31,078 nucleotides of DNA from Priapulus caudatus (GCF_000485595.1 NW_014578301.1:57141-88218), one strand, 5' to 3'; shown: positions 9,810 to 20,128, counted from the stretch's first letter. Program-made: numbers and translations. The notes: a model not told the origin generated them from the sequence alone.

Positions 9810-10663
9810 ATATATAGGAGCTAATATATATATATCAAGAGTACATAATAGAGAAGATGTATGACACGGTTTTAACAGTTCTGCATAGTTTTCAACTTGT
9901 AAATATTCTATTCATATGTGAATAAATAATATTCAAACATTTACCTTGACATCTGCATGCCGGATCAACGCGCGAAGCGCGACAGGCGCCACGCAGTGTG
10001 GCCAACAATGACTTATGGCTGGCCCTTACTTAAAAACATTCACGAATCCCTTCGGATAGGATAAAGCCGTATAATCGGTCAATTGCGCAGTTTCTGGCCA
10101 TTGGAGAAGCCTTCGGCTATACACGTAGGGCGAGATATAAATCCAATGTGGTATTTCGTTACTTTGTTTGGTTTGCGCGTTTTCGTTTTTCTACTAAAGC
10201 GATTTCTAATTTAATTTTATTTAACGCCCTGAAGTTATTCTCGTACATATCGCGGCCCCTAGATCGCGCCACGAGGCTCCTCTTGGAGGGATTTCGCACA
10301 AAAATTTCCTGAGACTGCCCGGGTCCAGAGTTTCACACCTTCACTAACTATAACTTTAGTGTAGCGAAACAGACCTTGGCCCGAATTAACCTCCGTACCA
10401 GTCAACGGAATCGTGACGTTCGCGTTTCATTATCGGTAGCCATCTTTCCTTCCACTTATGAACCTGATGACCCCCGCGCTCAGCTTCCTCCCTCAGACTC
10501 TAGCCCGTTTCTGCCGTTTTGACATATACCAGCCACGGCAAGAAGATCAACGCGCCGCACGTACAGCACACACATCGATCATCAGTTCTCGTTAGACTGA
10601 GCCACAGCGGCAACTAGAGACGCGTGTACAAATGGCGATTGCGCCAAAGATGCGCTTGTTTAC

Positions 10664-10745
10664 CCGACCGCACTACTACTACTCACAGTACTATAGTAGT
10701 ATACTACTAAGTTACCAGCACTACTATACTAGTACAGTAAACTAC
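10664..10745. repeat. ACT/AGT-rich self-complementary tract
   Basis: Repeated CACTACTA and TAGTAGTAT blocks that can pair with each other (for example ACTATAGTAGTATACTACTA). Partly symmetric low-complexity DNA; further CTACTA motifs are at 10972-10990. Confidence 0.6.
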
Positions 10746-11172
10746 GCAGGACCGCAGAGCTAATAGTAATAGTAAATAATGACTAACTCGCTTAACTAGT
10801 ATTAACTACTTATAATAATGACGAAACCCTAACCATGATTGATAAACCCTAACCTATTATATTGATTAAATTGATATTTTAGATTGATGTATAATGACAT
10901 TGGTTTTATGGCCCATGCATCACATCTGGGGCCATACACTAATATGGAGCCATGTTCCTATCCGAAACCACTATACTACTAGACTACTATAACGACTAGC
11001 AAGAATACGCCTCTTGCTAGGGTTAGAAACCCCTAGGCATACAGACACAGGCACTTGAACGCGTTTCAAAAAATACAATGCTAATCTAATAATACGAAAT
11101 CTATTACATACGGAAATTGTTATGTTTCTAGTAAGGCCTACTCCTTCAGAAGGTTGGCGAGGTGCAAACGGC

Positions 11173-11182
11173 TATATATAGA
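11173..11182 (+). promoter_or_regulatory. Possible TATA-box core promoter
   Basis: GCTATATATAGAC stands in moderately GC-rich surroundings, about 140 bases upstream of an ATG at 11320 in a good Kozak-like context (CTCGCCATGG). A start of transcription would be expected near 11200-11210. The case is weak: TATA-like strings are common in this window and the reading frame downstream is short. Confidence 0.2.
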
Positions 11183-11319
11183 CTAGGACTCGCTCCCACC
11201 ATCGAGTTAGGCGCATTGAGTGACGTAAAGTAAGCCGAGCGGTGCGAAGAGAGTGCAGTCTACTGGCTATAGGCGCGGCAGCCGGGCGCACTGCTTTCAA
11301 CTCCCGTACGAGCCTCGCC

Positions 11320-11442
11320 ATGGAACTGTTGCAAAAACGTTGCAGGCGTTGGCGCGCGAAGAGCGCCGTAGGTGTTTGCGTTGATATTCTGACCAGCTGT
11401 TTCCAATTACTGGGGCAAGTTCGCGAATGTCAGATTTCTTAA
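11320..11442 (+). CDS. Doubtful 40-residue open frame, not recognised
   Basis: ATG in good context opens a 40-residue frame (MELLQKRCRRWRAK at the start) ending in TAA. It has a basic, Arg/Lys-rich N-terminus and a short hydrophobic stretch (AVGVCVDILTSCF). I know no family for it. It could be a first exon, an upstream frame of a relic transposon gene, or chance; chance is the default. It lies within the 2.6-kb inverted-repeat element. Confidence 0.12.
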   Translation: MELLQKRCRRWRAKSAVGVCVDILTSCFQLLGQVRECQIS

Positions 11443-11585
11443 CAAGTCTTCCTGTGATGTTTCGCGTCACCACAGCCGGTTACGAAGCAGATTTACTCGG
11501 TTTCAGTTGTTATAGGCAAGTCACACTGTGACGGTCCAAATGTCTACGCCTCTGTGTCCCCACTAAAATTGCGGACTGTTCGCAT

Positions 11586-11940
11586 GTGCAGCTTATGGAT
11601 CCGAGCGCAACCGCCAATTCATTCGGGCACGTGATCCATAGCCTGCCAGCGCTGCATACTGTCGTAGGACGTTGCGCGGTCGCGTGCGCCTTGCCGCGAA
11701 ACTGCGCGAAAGATCTTGGCGTTCACGCGCAATTGGGATCAACATCTCCTTTCGGCAACGCTTCTCTATAATCCCGTCTGCATCTGGTTTTCGTCTCAGG
11801 GTTCTCTCCTTAATTCATATGACACCGATAAATTTACCTGGAAAAAATCGTATGTGTTAAAAAAAAGTATTTGAATAACGACAGCGGTTTCGCAACGAGT
11901 TTCAGCTGCATGATGCATTTTTAGACCAAACTCGTGATAT
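11586..11940. other. Unique GC-moderate sequence inside the 2.6-kb element
   Basis: Open frames of about 60 residues overlap here in two frames, but they have no recognisable domain and no shared signal. I do not call them. Confidence 0.4.
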
Positions 11941-11944
11941 AGAG

Positions 11945-12133
11945 ATTAGTGTTCTATTGTCCTATGACGGTAGACGCTGGGGGCCGTAAAGAGAATCAGT
12001 TTGCTACTAGCTGGCCGTGAAGCACATTTATTTTTAGCATACGTTGAAACGCTGCACGGCTGAATACAATTCGATGGCCTAATATCCTTACACGGCCTCA
12101 AAGTTCCGACGTCATAGACAATAGAACACTAAT
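11945..12133. mobile_element. 189-bp MITE with about 43-bp terminal inverted repeats
   Basis: The left end ATTAGTGTTCTATTGTC with CTATGACG and GGCCGT blocks is mirrored at the right end (GACAATAGAACACTAAT at 12117-12133, preceded by ACGTCATA and ACGGCC). Spacer about 100 bases. Flanking TGAT occurs near both sides but not adjacent to the tips, so no target duplication is assigned. Too small for a gene; inserted within the 2.6-kb element. Confidence 0.8.
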
Positions 12134-12404
12134 CCTGATGTAAAGTTTATCTAAAATCATGCATCCATGCGTGAAAACTGTGCGAACCGTCGTCGTATTC
12201 AAATAAATTTTTGGAAGGAACACCATGAACGATTTTCAGGTAAATTTGTGGTTGCATATGATTAAGGGAGAATCATAGACGAAACAAGGTTATAGTTTGA
12301 ATATATTTATTCACATCATTGATAGATGATATTCTACTAAGTTGAAAACTATGCAAAGACAAGCTGTTAAAAAGCCGTGTCATACCTTCTCTATTATCGT
12401 ATCT

Positions 12405-12484
12405 TGATATATATATATTATAATACCTAATAAATACCAACGATCTATAATAGGTATTATTAGGCTCTGATATATATATATACA
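12405..12484. mobile_element. Imperfect hairpin at the right end of the 2.6-kb element
   Basis: ATAATACCTAATA (about 12419-12431) pairs with TAATAGGTATTAT (12449-12461). The right tip reads, on the minus strand, TATCAGAGCCTAATAATACC, a variant of the family tip; the left tip is missing that block. It abuts the right terminal repeat of the 9827-12419 element through a TA run. Confidence 0.6.
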
Positions 12485-12600
12485 ACACACATAACACACG
12501 CACGCACGCAACGCGCACAAACGACACGTTTACCACATGACAAGCACACATACACAGCACCGCACACGACGCCACACCAAGCTACGCCGCGCGTGTATGT
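12485..12600. repeat. Degenerate CA/CG-rich patch
   Basis: ACAC and CGCACGCACG units, imperfect. The minus-strand Cys-Val frame over it is low-complexity. Confidence 0.6.
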
Positions 12601-12725
12601 ATGTGGGACGCGATAAGGTTTAGCGCATCCAATCGCATACTAAATACGCCGGGTAATATATTCTACGTTATTTCTCCGTCACCCCGCCAATACGTACAGA
12701 CCGCCGACTGCGCGGCAAACCATCC

Positions 12726-13490
12726 GACGTGTATGGTGGCGCCCGTGGACAAAAATCAGAATACAGACTACAATATATATGCCGGCCGCATATAATCGAC
12801 CAATGAAGCCGAGGAATTATATGCCCGCATATAATCGAATAGCTGCATTATATGCCCGCATATCAATCGCGCAGCCAATCAATGCAAAGGAATTAGTCCA
12901 CTCATAAATAACTTCCGTCCCGTTTTGAACGGCATTCCGTCCCAAAATCAAAGGAATTATGTCCACCATAAATAACTTCCGTCCCCGTTTTACACTTTAC
13001 GTCCCCGATTTTACAATATGCAGTAATGTAATTGGGAGCTGGTATCCGGCCTCACGCTCCTGCTACACAATGTACGTACACGCTCTGCGACGACGTTCGG
13101 TCCGACGAACCAGTCTAGCCAGACGTGAAAATCTCGAGCGGGCGCAGCTCGATAGCATAATTTGCAAGCGCTAGGCAATACATGCCATTACATTGTATTC
13201 AAGGAACCAGACCAATGCGTCTAGGACGGTCCAAAACGGGGACGAAGTTATGTTTATGTGAACCATAATTCGCTTGATTTTTGGGAACGGAAGTGTCAAA
13301 ACGGGGACGGAAGTTTATTTATGGTGGACATAATTCCTTTTGATTGATTGGCTCCGATTATATGCGGGCATATATTCGATTATATGCGGGCATATATTCC
13401 TGGCTTCCATTGGTCGATTATATGCGGCAATATAATATCGAGTCATGTATTCATTGATTTTTGTCCAACTGTGTGCCAACCATAGACGTG
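12726..13490. mobile_element. 765-bp foldback element with subrepeat-bearing inverted arms
   Basis: The left arm (about 12726-13012) and right arm (about 13218-13490) are reverse complements around a roughly 200-base spacer. Tips: ACGTGTATGG on the left, CCATAGACGT on the right. Each arm holds about three copies of a TATATGCCCGCATATAATCG unit, itself a small palindrome with a CC loop, then two or so copies of an AACTTCCGTCCCCGTTTT unit. Inverted arms built from internal tandem repeats are characteristic of Foldback-type elements. No coding sequence is seen and no clear target duplication could be read. Confidence 0.88.
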
Positions 13491-13539
13491 CGTTCACCTA
13501 TCTACAACATACATCAAGAAATTCTCTAGGAAACCCAGC

Positions 13540-14014
13540 AGGCACTTGGACAGAGTTCAGTAAAAACTTGAAAATAATAGAACGCACATTCCAAATCCGT
13601 ACCCCTCTGTTACAGTTCCACTGGTGCGACACTTTATAATCAACTTTCCTTCATAAAAACCTATGTAAAAACTAAACCGACGAACGCTCTCGCACTCGCC
13701 GCCGCGAGTGTGCTGTGAGGGCTTACGATAATAATAATATAGAAGGAGTATCCTTATAATATTATCAAGCAGGCCAGATATAAGAAGCCTCTTTATCTGC
13801 TCTGATATATTATCGATAGCGTCACAGCGATGCACCACTTCGCCACGGCGAGTGAGGGAGCGTTCGGCGTAGTTTTTAGCATAGTTTTATGAAGAAAGTT
13901 GATATACAGTGTCCAACAGTGGAACTGTAACAGAGGGTTACGGTAGTAGGTGCTAATTTGTGAATGTCTGTTCATATTATTTTCAAGTCTTTAACTGACT
14001 CTGTCCAAGTGCCT
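13540..14014. mobile_element. Large palindrome (foldback element), fuller copy in module A2
   Basis: The left tip AGGCACTTGGACAGAG at 13540 mirrors CTCTGTCCAAGTGCCT ending at 14014, and the arms pair nearly throughout, with the hairpin homologous to 4691-4733 at the apex (about 13760-13812). AGGAAACCC stands at 13528-13536 and again at 14018-14026, each within 4 bases of a tip. This may be a target duplication with slightly imprecise ends; a CAGGC-type tip plus an 8-9 bp duplication would fit hAT-like elements. Many single-base indels relative to module A1 blur the arms. Confidence 0.85.
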
Positions 14015-14979
14015 GTGAGGAAACCCCTGCAAAAAGATTCCGTCAGCCGCTGCGCTCTGGCAACCATAATGCACCGAGCCGAAATAAATCCGCACGCGAC
14101 ACCAGTAACACACGCACACGCTGGTATTAATAATATTACCTCCACCCTCTTCGTATTTCCAATTCTCACGACTATGGTAGCTATTATGGCGAATTCGCAA
14201 ATTTCAGGCATCGTTATGTCCTATTGATTCCTTCCTATCCTTCCATCCTTCTCTCATGAAATCTTCTTTCGTCATCTGGTTCGCGCGCGCGTGTGTGCTG
14301 TGCGTGCGTGGCGTGTGTGGTACATCAGGCTATAGATAATACAGGAGTTAAAAAAAAGGAATAATAAAGACAAATTTATTATTTTATTATTTTTGTCTTT
14401 ATGAACTCGCTGATAAAGCAAGAGCTAAAATTATAACTACTAAATAATAAAGGTATATTAGTTCTTATATAATAGGAAAATTCTAGAATATCATATACAT
14501 GGAATATTCGTCATCGTCTTTACACGCGTGTGTGTATTTGTGTGTACATGCGTGCGTGCGTGTGCACGCGAGGCACGCGCGCGGTGTTGTGCATCCGGTC
14601 TATTATATAGATAATTGGGAAATCTAGATTCTATAGATTATCCTTCATTAGGAGGTCCTATTTTGGGACTACATCCTGGTTAATATATATATCAAGAGTG
14701 CTATAATAGAAGACTATGGACTATTATGGACTATGGACAATTTCTATAATGGACTCTTGATATATAGTATATATATAGGAGATCCTAATTTGGGACTACA
14801 TCCTGGCTATATAATAATATTAAAAATATACATTTTCATTATGTTTTCTATTGGAATTTAATGAATTTCATTATTAAGGCATTTCCATGACAAATATATT
14901 ATGGATTTGCTATTATCTATATATACTCCACACACACTATGTTTAATCACGTAGACATGCATGCCCGGCACGGCACATG

Positions 14980-14995
<16 letters not shown>
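13575..14995. repeat. Module A, copy 2 (matches 4507-5935)
   Basis: Collinear with module A1 over the palindrome, the two GT patches, the three small hairpins and the AT-rich tail, ending in (GA)n. This copy shows many extra single-base insertions and deletions in homopolymers and GT runs, the pattern of lower consensus quality. It continues through the GA run straight into module B1, unlike copy 1. Confidence 0.93.
14683..14766. mobile_element. TATCAAGAG hairpin, module A2 copy
   Basis: Counterpart of 5597-5679: ATATATATCAAGAGTG and CTATAATAGAAG mirrored by TTTCTATAATGGACTCTTGA. The 31-base direct repeats flank it again, at about 14649-14680 and 14776-14807. An extra G breaks the left tip. 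Confidence 0.8.
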
Positions 14996-15015
<20 letters not shown>

Positions 15016-15033
15016 AGAGAGAAGAGAAGCAGA
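14981..15033. repeat. (GA)n microsatellite joining modules A2 and B1
   Basis: About 15 GA units followed by GAAGAAGAGAAGAG variants. Module A1 homology ends here on the left and module B2 homology (24791 on) begins here on the right, so this run is a recombination junction or a shared border. Confidence 0.93.
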
Positions 15034-15223
15034 GAAGAAGAGGTGATTTTTTAATTAACTTCCCCTCACCCGCCGTCACAAATATGAAAGAAGACGTTAA
15101 GAATATACGTAAGCGGTTCGTGATACTGCGTTATTATAAGGTATACGTATACGTACGTGCGGATGGTTTCACCAAGCTACCACATAGCTACGCTACAGGG
15201 AGTCCGAACTTGTTGCTAACATC

Positions 15224-15321
15224 ATATCAGAAGTCAGATAATAGGGAAAATTAATAATATATAATAATTTAATAATTAATAATAACAATAATAATTCCTT
15301 ATTATCTACTTCTGATCATAT
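15224..15321. mobile_element. Hairpin with TATCAGAAGT ends
   Basis: ATATCAGAAGTCAGATAATA at the left mirrors TTATTATCTACTTCTGAT at the right with two extra bases; the loop is an AAT-rich run that also folds. Tip related to, but distinct from, TATCAAGAG. The next two folds follow at once: a TATTACATAT/ATATGTAATA stem at about 15330-15370, then the hairpin at 15374. Confidence 0.8.
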
Positions 15322-15373
15322 ATAATATAATATATATTACATATATATATATAATATGATATGTAATATAATA

Positions 15374-15414
15374 TATCAAGAGCTAATGAGAGGTATTATA
15401 AACTCTTGTTATTA
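15374..15414. mobile_element. Minimal TATCAAGAG hairpin
   Basis: TATCAAGAGCTAATGAGAGG then TATTATAAACTCTTGTTATT: the ends pair over about 9-10 bases (ATCAAGAG with CTCTTGTTAT, one mismatch). About 41 bases long, near the smallest possible unit. Third fold in an uninterrupted series from 15224. Confidence 0.75.
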
Positions 15415-15988
15415 TGTACGGCTTTACGAACAGACTCGAGCGTTGGATATGAATGTAACAATAATTATTGCCTGCCGGTGAAACTTTGTATCGAGGTTCT
15501 ATTTTCGCTGTACACGTGCTAAACACATGCGCAAAATGGGCACCGCACTTAGAAAAAAAAATTCAAAATTCACACGGCGTGTTTTTATTAGTTTAAGATC
15601 TACATTTCCGATCATCCGGTCAGGAACGTAGTTCAGAAATGTGAGAAAAAAACGTTTTCATTTTAAAGCCTGAGATACGGTAGAGAAATTAGGTGGCTTA
15701 CTCTGCGAATATATACCCGCATCAGTCATGACACCGGCGATATCCACTCGGACTGAAGCAACCTTTCCTTATGTAACTAGATTGAGAAGATAAGTGCTGT
15801 CACAGCGTGACAACCATCTGCGTCCCTCTGGCAAACCAAAGCGATATGCGTAAATGCATTAAAATGCCGATGTCAGTCGAACTGATGAAGAGTCGATCGC
15901 ACTAGGCGCCGCAGCGTCGTTCTGACAGCGTCGGCAAAATATATCCTCAGGTTACTGTCCTGTATATATGGCGCTTGTTAACGCTTCC

Positions 15989-15990
<2 letters not shown>

Positions 15991-16038
<48 letters not shown>

Positions 16039-16076
16039 TGTTTGCGCGCGCGCCGCGCGCGCGTGTGTGTGGTGTG

Positions 16077-16139
<63 letters not shown>

Positions 16140-16285
16140 CCGCGCGTGTGTGTGTGTGTGCGTGCGTGTGCGCAGCGCGGTGTGTGTGTGCGTGCGTGCG
16201 CGCGCGTGTGGGTGTGCGTGCGCGCGGTGTGGGTGTGCGTGCGCGCGCGCGTGTGTGTGTGTGCGCGCGCGTGTGTGTATTGAGC
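15991..16285. repeat. TA run followed by about 245 bp of GT/GC alternation
   Basis: (TA)n at 15991-16035 passes into alternating GC and GT dinucleotides with few phase breaks to about 16280. Long alternating purine-pyrimidine sequence is a known Z-DNA-prone type. The Cys-Val and His-Thr frames across it are low-complexity artefacts. Module B ends within this tract. Confidence 0.95.
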
Positions 16286-16930
16286 TGTTGTGACAATTCT
16301 TTCCTTCTTATACTAACAACCAACTGACTGGGAGGAGGTGTATTGTGTTACTGCGGTGACCTCTTCTACTAGCTAGCAGTCGCCATCTCCGGGAAAAGTA
16401 CTCGGGATTTTTTGTAGTCGTAAAACAATAGCGCCCCTGGCGGACACCCTAAGCACTGACATTTGCCGTGTCACGCACGCAGAAGTGATAATGACGCAGC
16501 AATGACGCAGCAAATGACGAAGAATGACGCAGCAAAAACTCACGTCGACTTACATACGAGTCTTACACGGATGTATTTTAAGGCAAGTCGTGCTCGGGTT
16601 TCCACCCATTCTCCTAACCTGGAATTCGCCCCGTGCTTCCACGTTATGCCTACATCTATGTTCGCTGCAACCTTATTCTCCCCTCCCCCTCCCCCTCCTC
16701 CTCGGCTGCTTAGCTTGATCTAATAGAGCGATGTACAGTCTACGGAGGGCTTCAGCTTTTGAACAATGCTAGTATGAAAAGTATTGCATTACAATGACAA
16801 CCGTCAAAGTGACATTGAGCTTCTCTCAAGTAGGCTCAGTTTTGATCCAGTGCCCATCGATGATTCGCAGCTGAATGCGCGGGCTGTGTACTGATGAGGT
16901 TAGAGTCCAGGGGTAATATAATACCTGTAT

Positions 16931-16982
16931 GTATATCAAGAGTCCATAATAGACAATTTTCTCTTATGAACTCTTGATGTAT
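16931..16982. mobile_element. TATCAAGAG hairpin
   Basis: TATATCAAGAGTCCATAATA at the left mirrors CTTATGAACTCTTGATGTAT at the right, with stems of about 15 base pairs and few mismatches around a short AAT-rich loop. Flanked by TGTATG and TATATG. A half-site ATTAGCTCTTGTCA follows at about 17002. It lies in otherwise unique DNA, so it is the clearest example of an isolated insertion. Confidence 0.85.
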
Positions 16983-17689
16983 ATGTAATATATGCGTAAT
17001 TAGCTCTTGTCAGAATGCATATTCTTATACTTTGCTGGAGGAAACGTTTGCTGTGTTACATATGCCACTCAATTGTTGTTAGATGTGTGGTAATCTTATA
17101 GGCGTAAAGAAGTACCGAAATAGAGAAACGTCGAGTATGAGTATGAAGACGTAGGGAAGGATCGACTTTGGATGAACTTACATGTATTCGTAGCAACTGT
17201 AAATGCCTAATATCGTTACTGTAAAGGTTGCTCGTAGATATCCCAGCCGTTTCTCATCCCGACCGCGGCTGTCACTCTCCGTTTTACCGCCAGACGCCGC
17301 CACCTTAGACTGTCCGCGTCCCGAGGATATAAGCACTCGTTAGTGCGCCGTGAGATGTAAGCGCCAGTCTAAGAACAAGCGTGATTCGACGTCGTCTTCA
17401 GGCGTCAGTCGATGAAAGTTTGCTGGTGCTACGCACCTGAGAGCGAAGCAGCGTTGACACTATGAACTGGAATAACCAAATAAAACACGGACTAAGCACG
17501 TAGATGGTGCAAAACGCACCGCCGACTATTATAGCGCTAATTACAGTCCGTAGCAAAATACACGGACCCCCACGTACTAACCACGGACTGCTAATGCAGG
17601 ACTGCCAATTAACAATGATCTAATCTTAGAGAGTCCGAGATTAATTTTACGTTCAAAGTACGCGAATTTCGCCACACGCGTGTGTGTGT

Positions 17690-17785
17690 GCAATTGCGTG
17701 TGCGTAAGTGTATGTATGTGCATGCTGAGTGTATGTGCGAGTACGTATACATGCGTTGATACATAAGAGAGATCGAGTTGAGTGA
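17690..17785. repeat. GT-rich patch
   Basis: GTGTGTGTG then GTATGTATGTGCATG units, imperfect, leading into the GA array. Confidence 0.6.
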
Positions 17786-17789
17786 AAAA

Positions 17790-17934
17790 AACACAGAGAC
17801 GGAGAGAGAGAGAGAGAGAGAGAAAGAAAGAGAGAGCTAGAGAGAGTGAAAGAAAGAGAGAGCTAGAGAGAGAGGGGGGAGATAGGAGAGAGAGAGTGGG
17901 GAGAGGCAGAGAGAGAGAGAGAGGGAAAGAGAGA

Positions 17935-17972
<38 letters not shown>

Positions 17973-18032
17973 AAGAGAGCGAGGGAGAGAGAGAGAGAGA
18001 GCGGGAGAGAGAGAGCGAGGGCGAGACGCGAA
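17790..18032. repeat. Imperfect (GA)n array
   Basis: About 240 bases of GA with AAAG, GCTA and GGGG variants; a short block AGAGCTAGAGAGAG is repeated twice (17832 and 17860). Low-complexity Arg-Glu and Ser-Leu frames across it are rejected as genes. Confidence 0.95.
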
Positions 18033-18399
18033 ACGAATAGGGAGTTGAATGGATAATATCAATACAAAAAATATAAAAACCCGTCTCGTGATGAAAGCTA
18101 TCGGCATTAGTTTGAGCGCGCAGTATTTTCAACTTCGCTTTAGAAGGTTTAATGCTTCACAATTTCTATATCTCCACAGGCTATCCGCTAAAGCTTCTTA
18201 GCAGCATGAATATATGTGTGTGCATCGCCGACCTGGGGCCCGTCAGAAACAAAATTAGCTTCTTAACATTAACTTCCACTCGTTAACCGTTGACAGAAAT
18301 ATCGTAATGTTACGAGTACGAAAAATCAACGCAAATATTCTCTGTAACATTATGAGAACCCAGACCAGAACACTAAAGCTAAAGTCACACAAGCCTCCC

Positions 18400-18735
18400 G
18401 ACCGGGCCGCGACGCTGCCGGATGCTGATCGGGAGTGAGATTCCTTGTTGGCTCCTGGACGGTCCGGCGCCGGTCCGCGGGTGGTCCGGTGGGTGGTCCG
18501 GGGCTGTCCTTGATGTCCGGTCGCAATTCACGGATATCGCCCGGAAGTTTTAAAACTGTTTAAAATTGCGGGGTGATCCTGGGACGGCGCGGAAGTTTTC
18601 TACCATCCGGGGTGGTCTGGACGGTCCGTGCGCGTCCGTGTGCGTCGGGAGGTCCGGGCAGTCGGCGTAGTCAGTCACAGCGTAGTGGCACCGTGTTTGA
18701 ACCGGCCCATCCGTGCGCCATCCGTGTCGTTTTTT
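18400..18735. repeat. GC-rich decayed GGTCCGG minisatellite, left flank of the CATA array
   Basis: Repeats of GGTCCG and GGGTGGTCCGG at irregular 9-12 base spacing (18460-18500 and 18605-18660). G-rich on plus. It changes abruptly to AT-rich CATA repeats after TTTTTTGTCTTGACTGATAC. Confidence 0.75.
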
Positions 18736-19689
18736 GTCTTGACTGATACATACATGATCACGATACATAGCCACAACGCATCATCACTGACATACACTTA
18801 TCATTCACTTTATCACATATACTAGACATGAATCAACATCCTAACTAAATACATGATACATTACTCTATCAATATTATGACTACTATCAACACTACTAGT
18901 CAAATACTATTCTCAAATACATGTCAAATACTAGTGTGTCATTAACCGTGGATACGCATAGATTTCCTGCTTTCAGATCAGTGATCAATACAATACTACA
19001 TACATACATTCCATACATTACATAATACTATACACACATTACATTACATACATACATACATACAATAACATACATTACATTTACATACGATATCATACAA
19101 TACTATAATATTCTCAACATATTCATACTGCCGTACATAACACTAGCACTTCAGTGAACTACTAACGAATTACAGTAATGCCATTACAGTACATACCTAA
19201 ATCAACGGATAACATTTATGAACTACGATTTGACATGCTAACATAATAGTGTAACATAAATATCCAATACATACATTTACATTACATTATCCTCAACATA
19301 ACAAGTCATACATAGCACTCACGTACATAAAGTGAGCGATACATACTATATCAACACAGAGTAAACATACAATACATTAGACATACAAGCTCAAGATACC
19401 ATACATGACTCAATTACCAATTAACATACTACACTACCTACGATCAGACAAATGCATTTGACATTACCGATACTTAACATTACCATACATATACATAGAG
19501 CAATACACTAACGATCACAGTGACAATCATACAGAATACATAGATAGCATCACACAATACACTACATACATTGACAGTACAACAGTCTACATAGCGAGTG
19601 AAAAACAGTAACAATACATACATAACATACATTCAGTAAACACTACAATAACCTACATGACATTCGATCATCACTACTATTCCAGCTCA

Positions 19690-19748
19690 TTTTTGTTTAT
19701 ATTTTTTTTTTCTTATATATGCTCTTTTCTTGTTTTTTTTTTTTTTCT
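19690..19748. repeat. T-rich island within the CATA array
   Basis: Runs of 10 and 14 T separated by CTTATATATGCTCTTTTCTT. I do not see it in the second CATA array. It may be an old poly(A) tail of a retro-inserted sequence on the minus strand, or slippage. Confidence 0.6.
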
Positions 19749-20097
19749 ATACAATACATATACATACTCAGTATACATACATAATATACGATACATACTA
19801 TACATACAATAACATAACCCAGTACAAAGTACATACTCTACATATAATACATATACATACTTTTCATACATATTCATACATTACATACAATATATACATA
19901 TCATACCTACAATACATAACATACATACATACATACATACATACATACATACATACATAACAATACATAACATTCATACATTACATTACATACATACATA
20001 CAACATACATACAAAATACATACATACATACATTACATACCATACATACAATACATACATACATACATAACATTACAATACATACATACATACAACA

Positions 20098-20128
<31 letters not shown>

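Larger units (their letters stand above)
9827..12419. mobile_element. 2.6-kb element with about 125-bp terminal inverted repeats, non-autonomous
   Basis: The left end (9827-9947) returns as its reverse complement at 12286-12419, 2.3 kb away, at roughly 80-85% identity. Shared blocks include GAAAACTATGC, CCGTGTCATAC, CTTCTCTATTAT and the tip TATCAAGAGTACATAATAGA. Both ends sit in TA runs, so a TA or longer target duplication cannot be read. The interior (9960-12280) has no recognisable transposase on either strand, so the element is non-autonomous or decayed. It carries a nested 189-bp MITE (11945-12133) and promoter-like sequence. The tip equals that of the small hairpins in this window, which suggests they are internally deleted relatives. 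Two unrelated solo elements in opposite orientation is the alternative. Confidence 0.75.
15034..16085. repeat. Module B, copy 1 (matches about 24791-25857)
   Basis: About 1.05 kb nearly identical to 24791-25857 (about 97-98% by eye, single-base indels). It begins at GAAGAGGTGATTTTTTAATT after the GA run and ends in the TA-GT microsatellite. It contains the hairpins at 15224 and 15374, then about 500 bases of unique sequence with no gene signal. Confidence 0.95.
16286..17785. other. Mostly unique non-coding region, absent between B2 and C2
   Basis: About 1.5 kb of complex sequence with a pyrimidine patch (16676-16703) and the hairpin at 16931. No gene is recognised. A GC-richer stretch at 17240-17480 with a TATA-like GGATATAAGCAC at 17325-17336 could be a promoter or first exon, but no convincing frame follows. 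In the second copy of the duplication this region is missing, so B2 and C2 are adjacent. Confidence 0.55.

Noticed and set aside
10827-11030. Telomere-like AAACCCTAACC strings and GGGTTAGAAACCC
   Set aside because: Only isolated single units (10827, 10846, 11019), not a tandem array, so no interstitial telomere is supported.
15968-16327. Cys/Val- and His/Thr-rich frames of 102-119 residues
   Set aside because: They follow the GT/GC alternation exactly. Module B2 has a different repeat length there, so there is no conserved frame.
17577-18132. Minus-strand 176-residue frame and overlapping Arg-Glu plus-strand frame
   Set aside because: Generated by the imperfect GA array; low complexity and overlapping in several phases.
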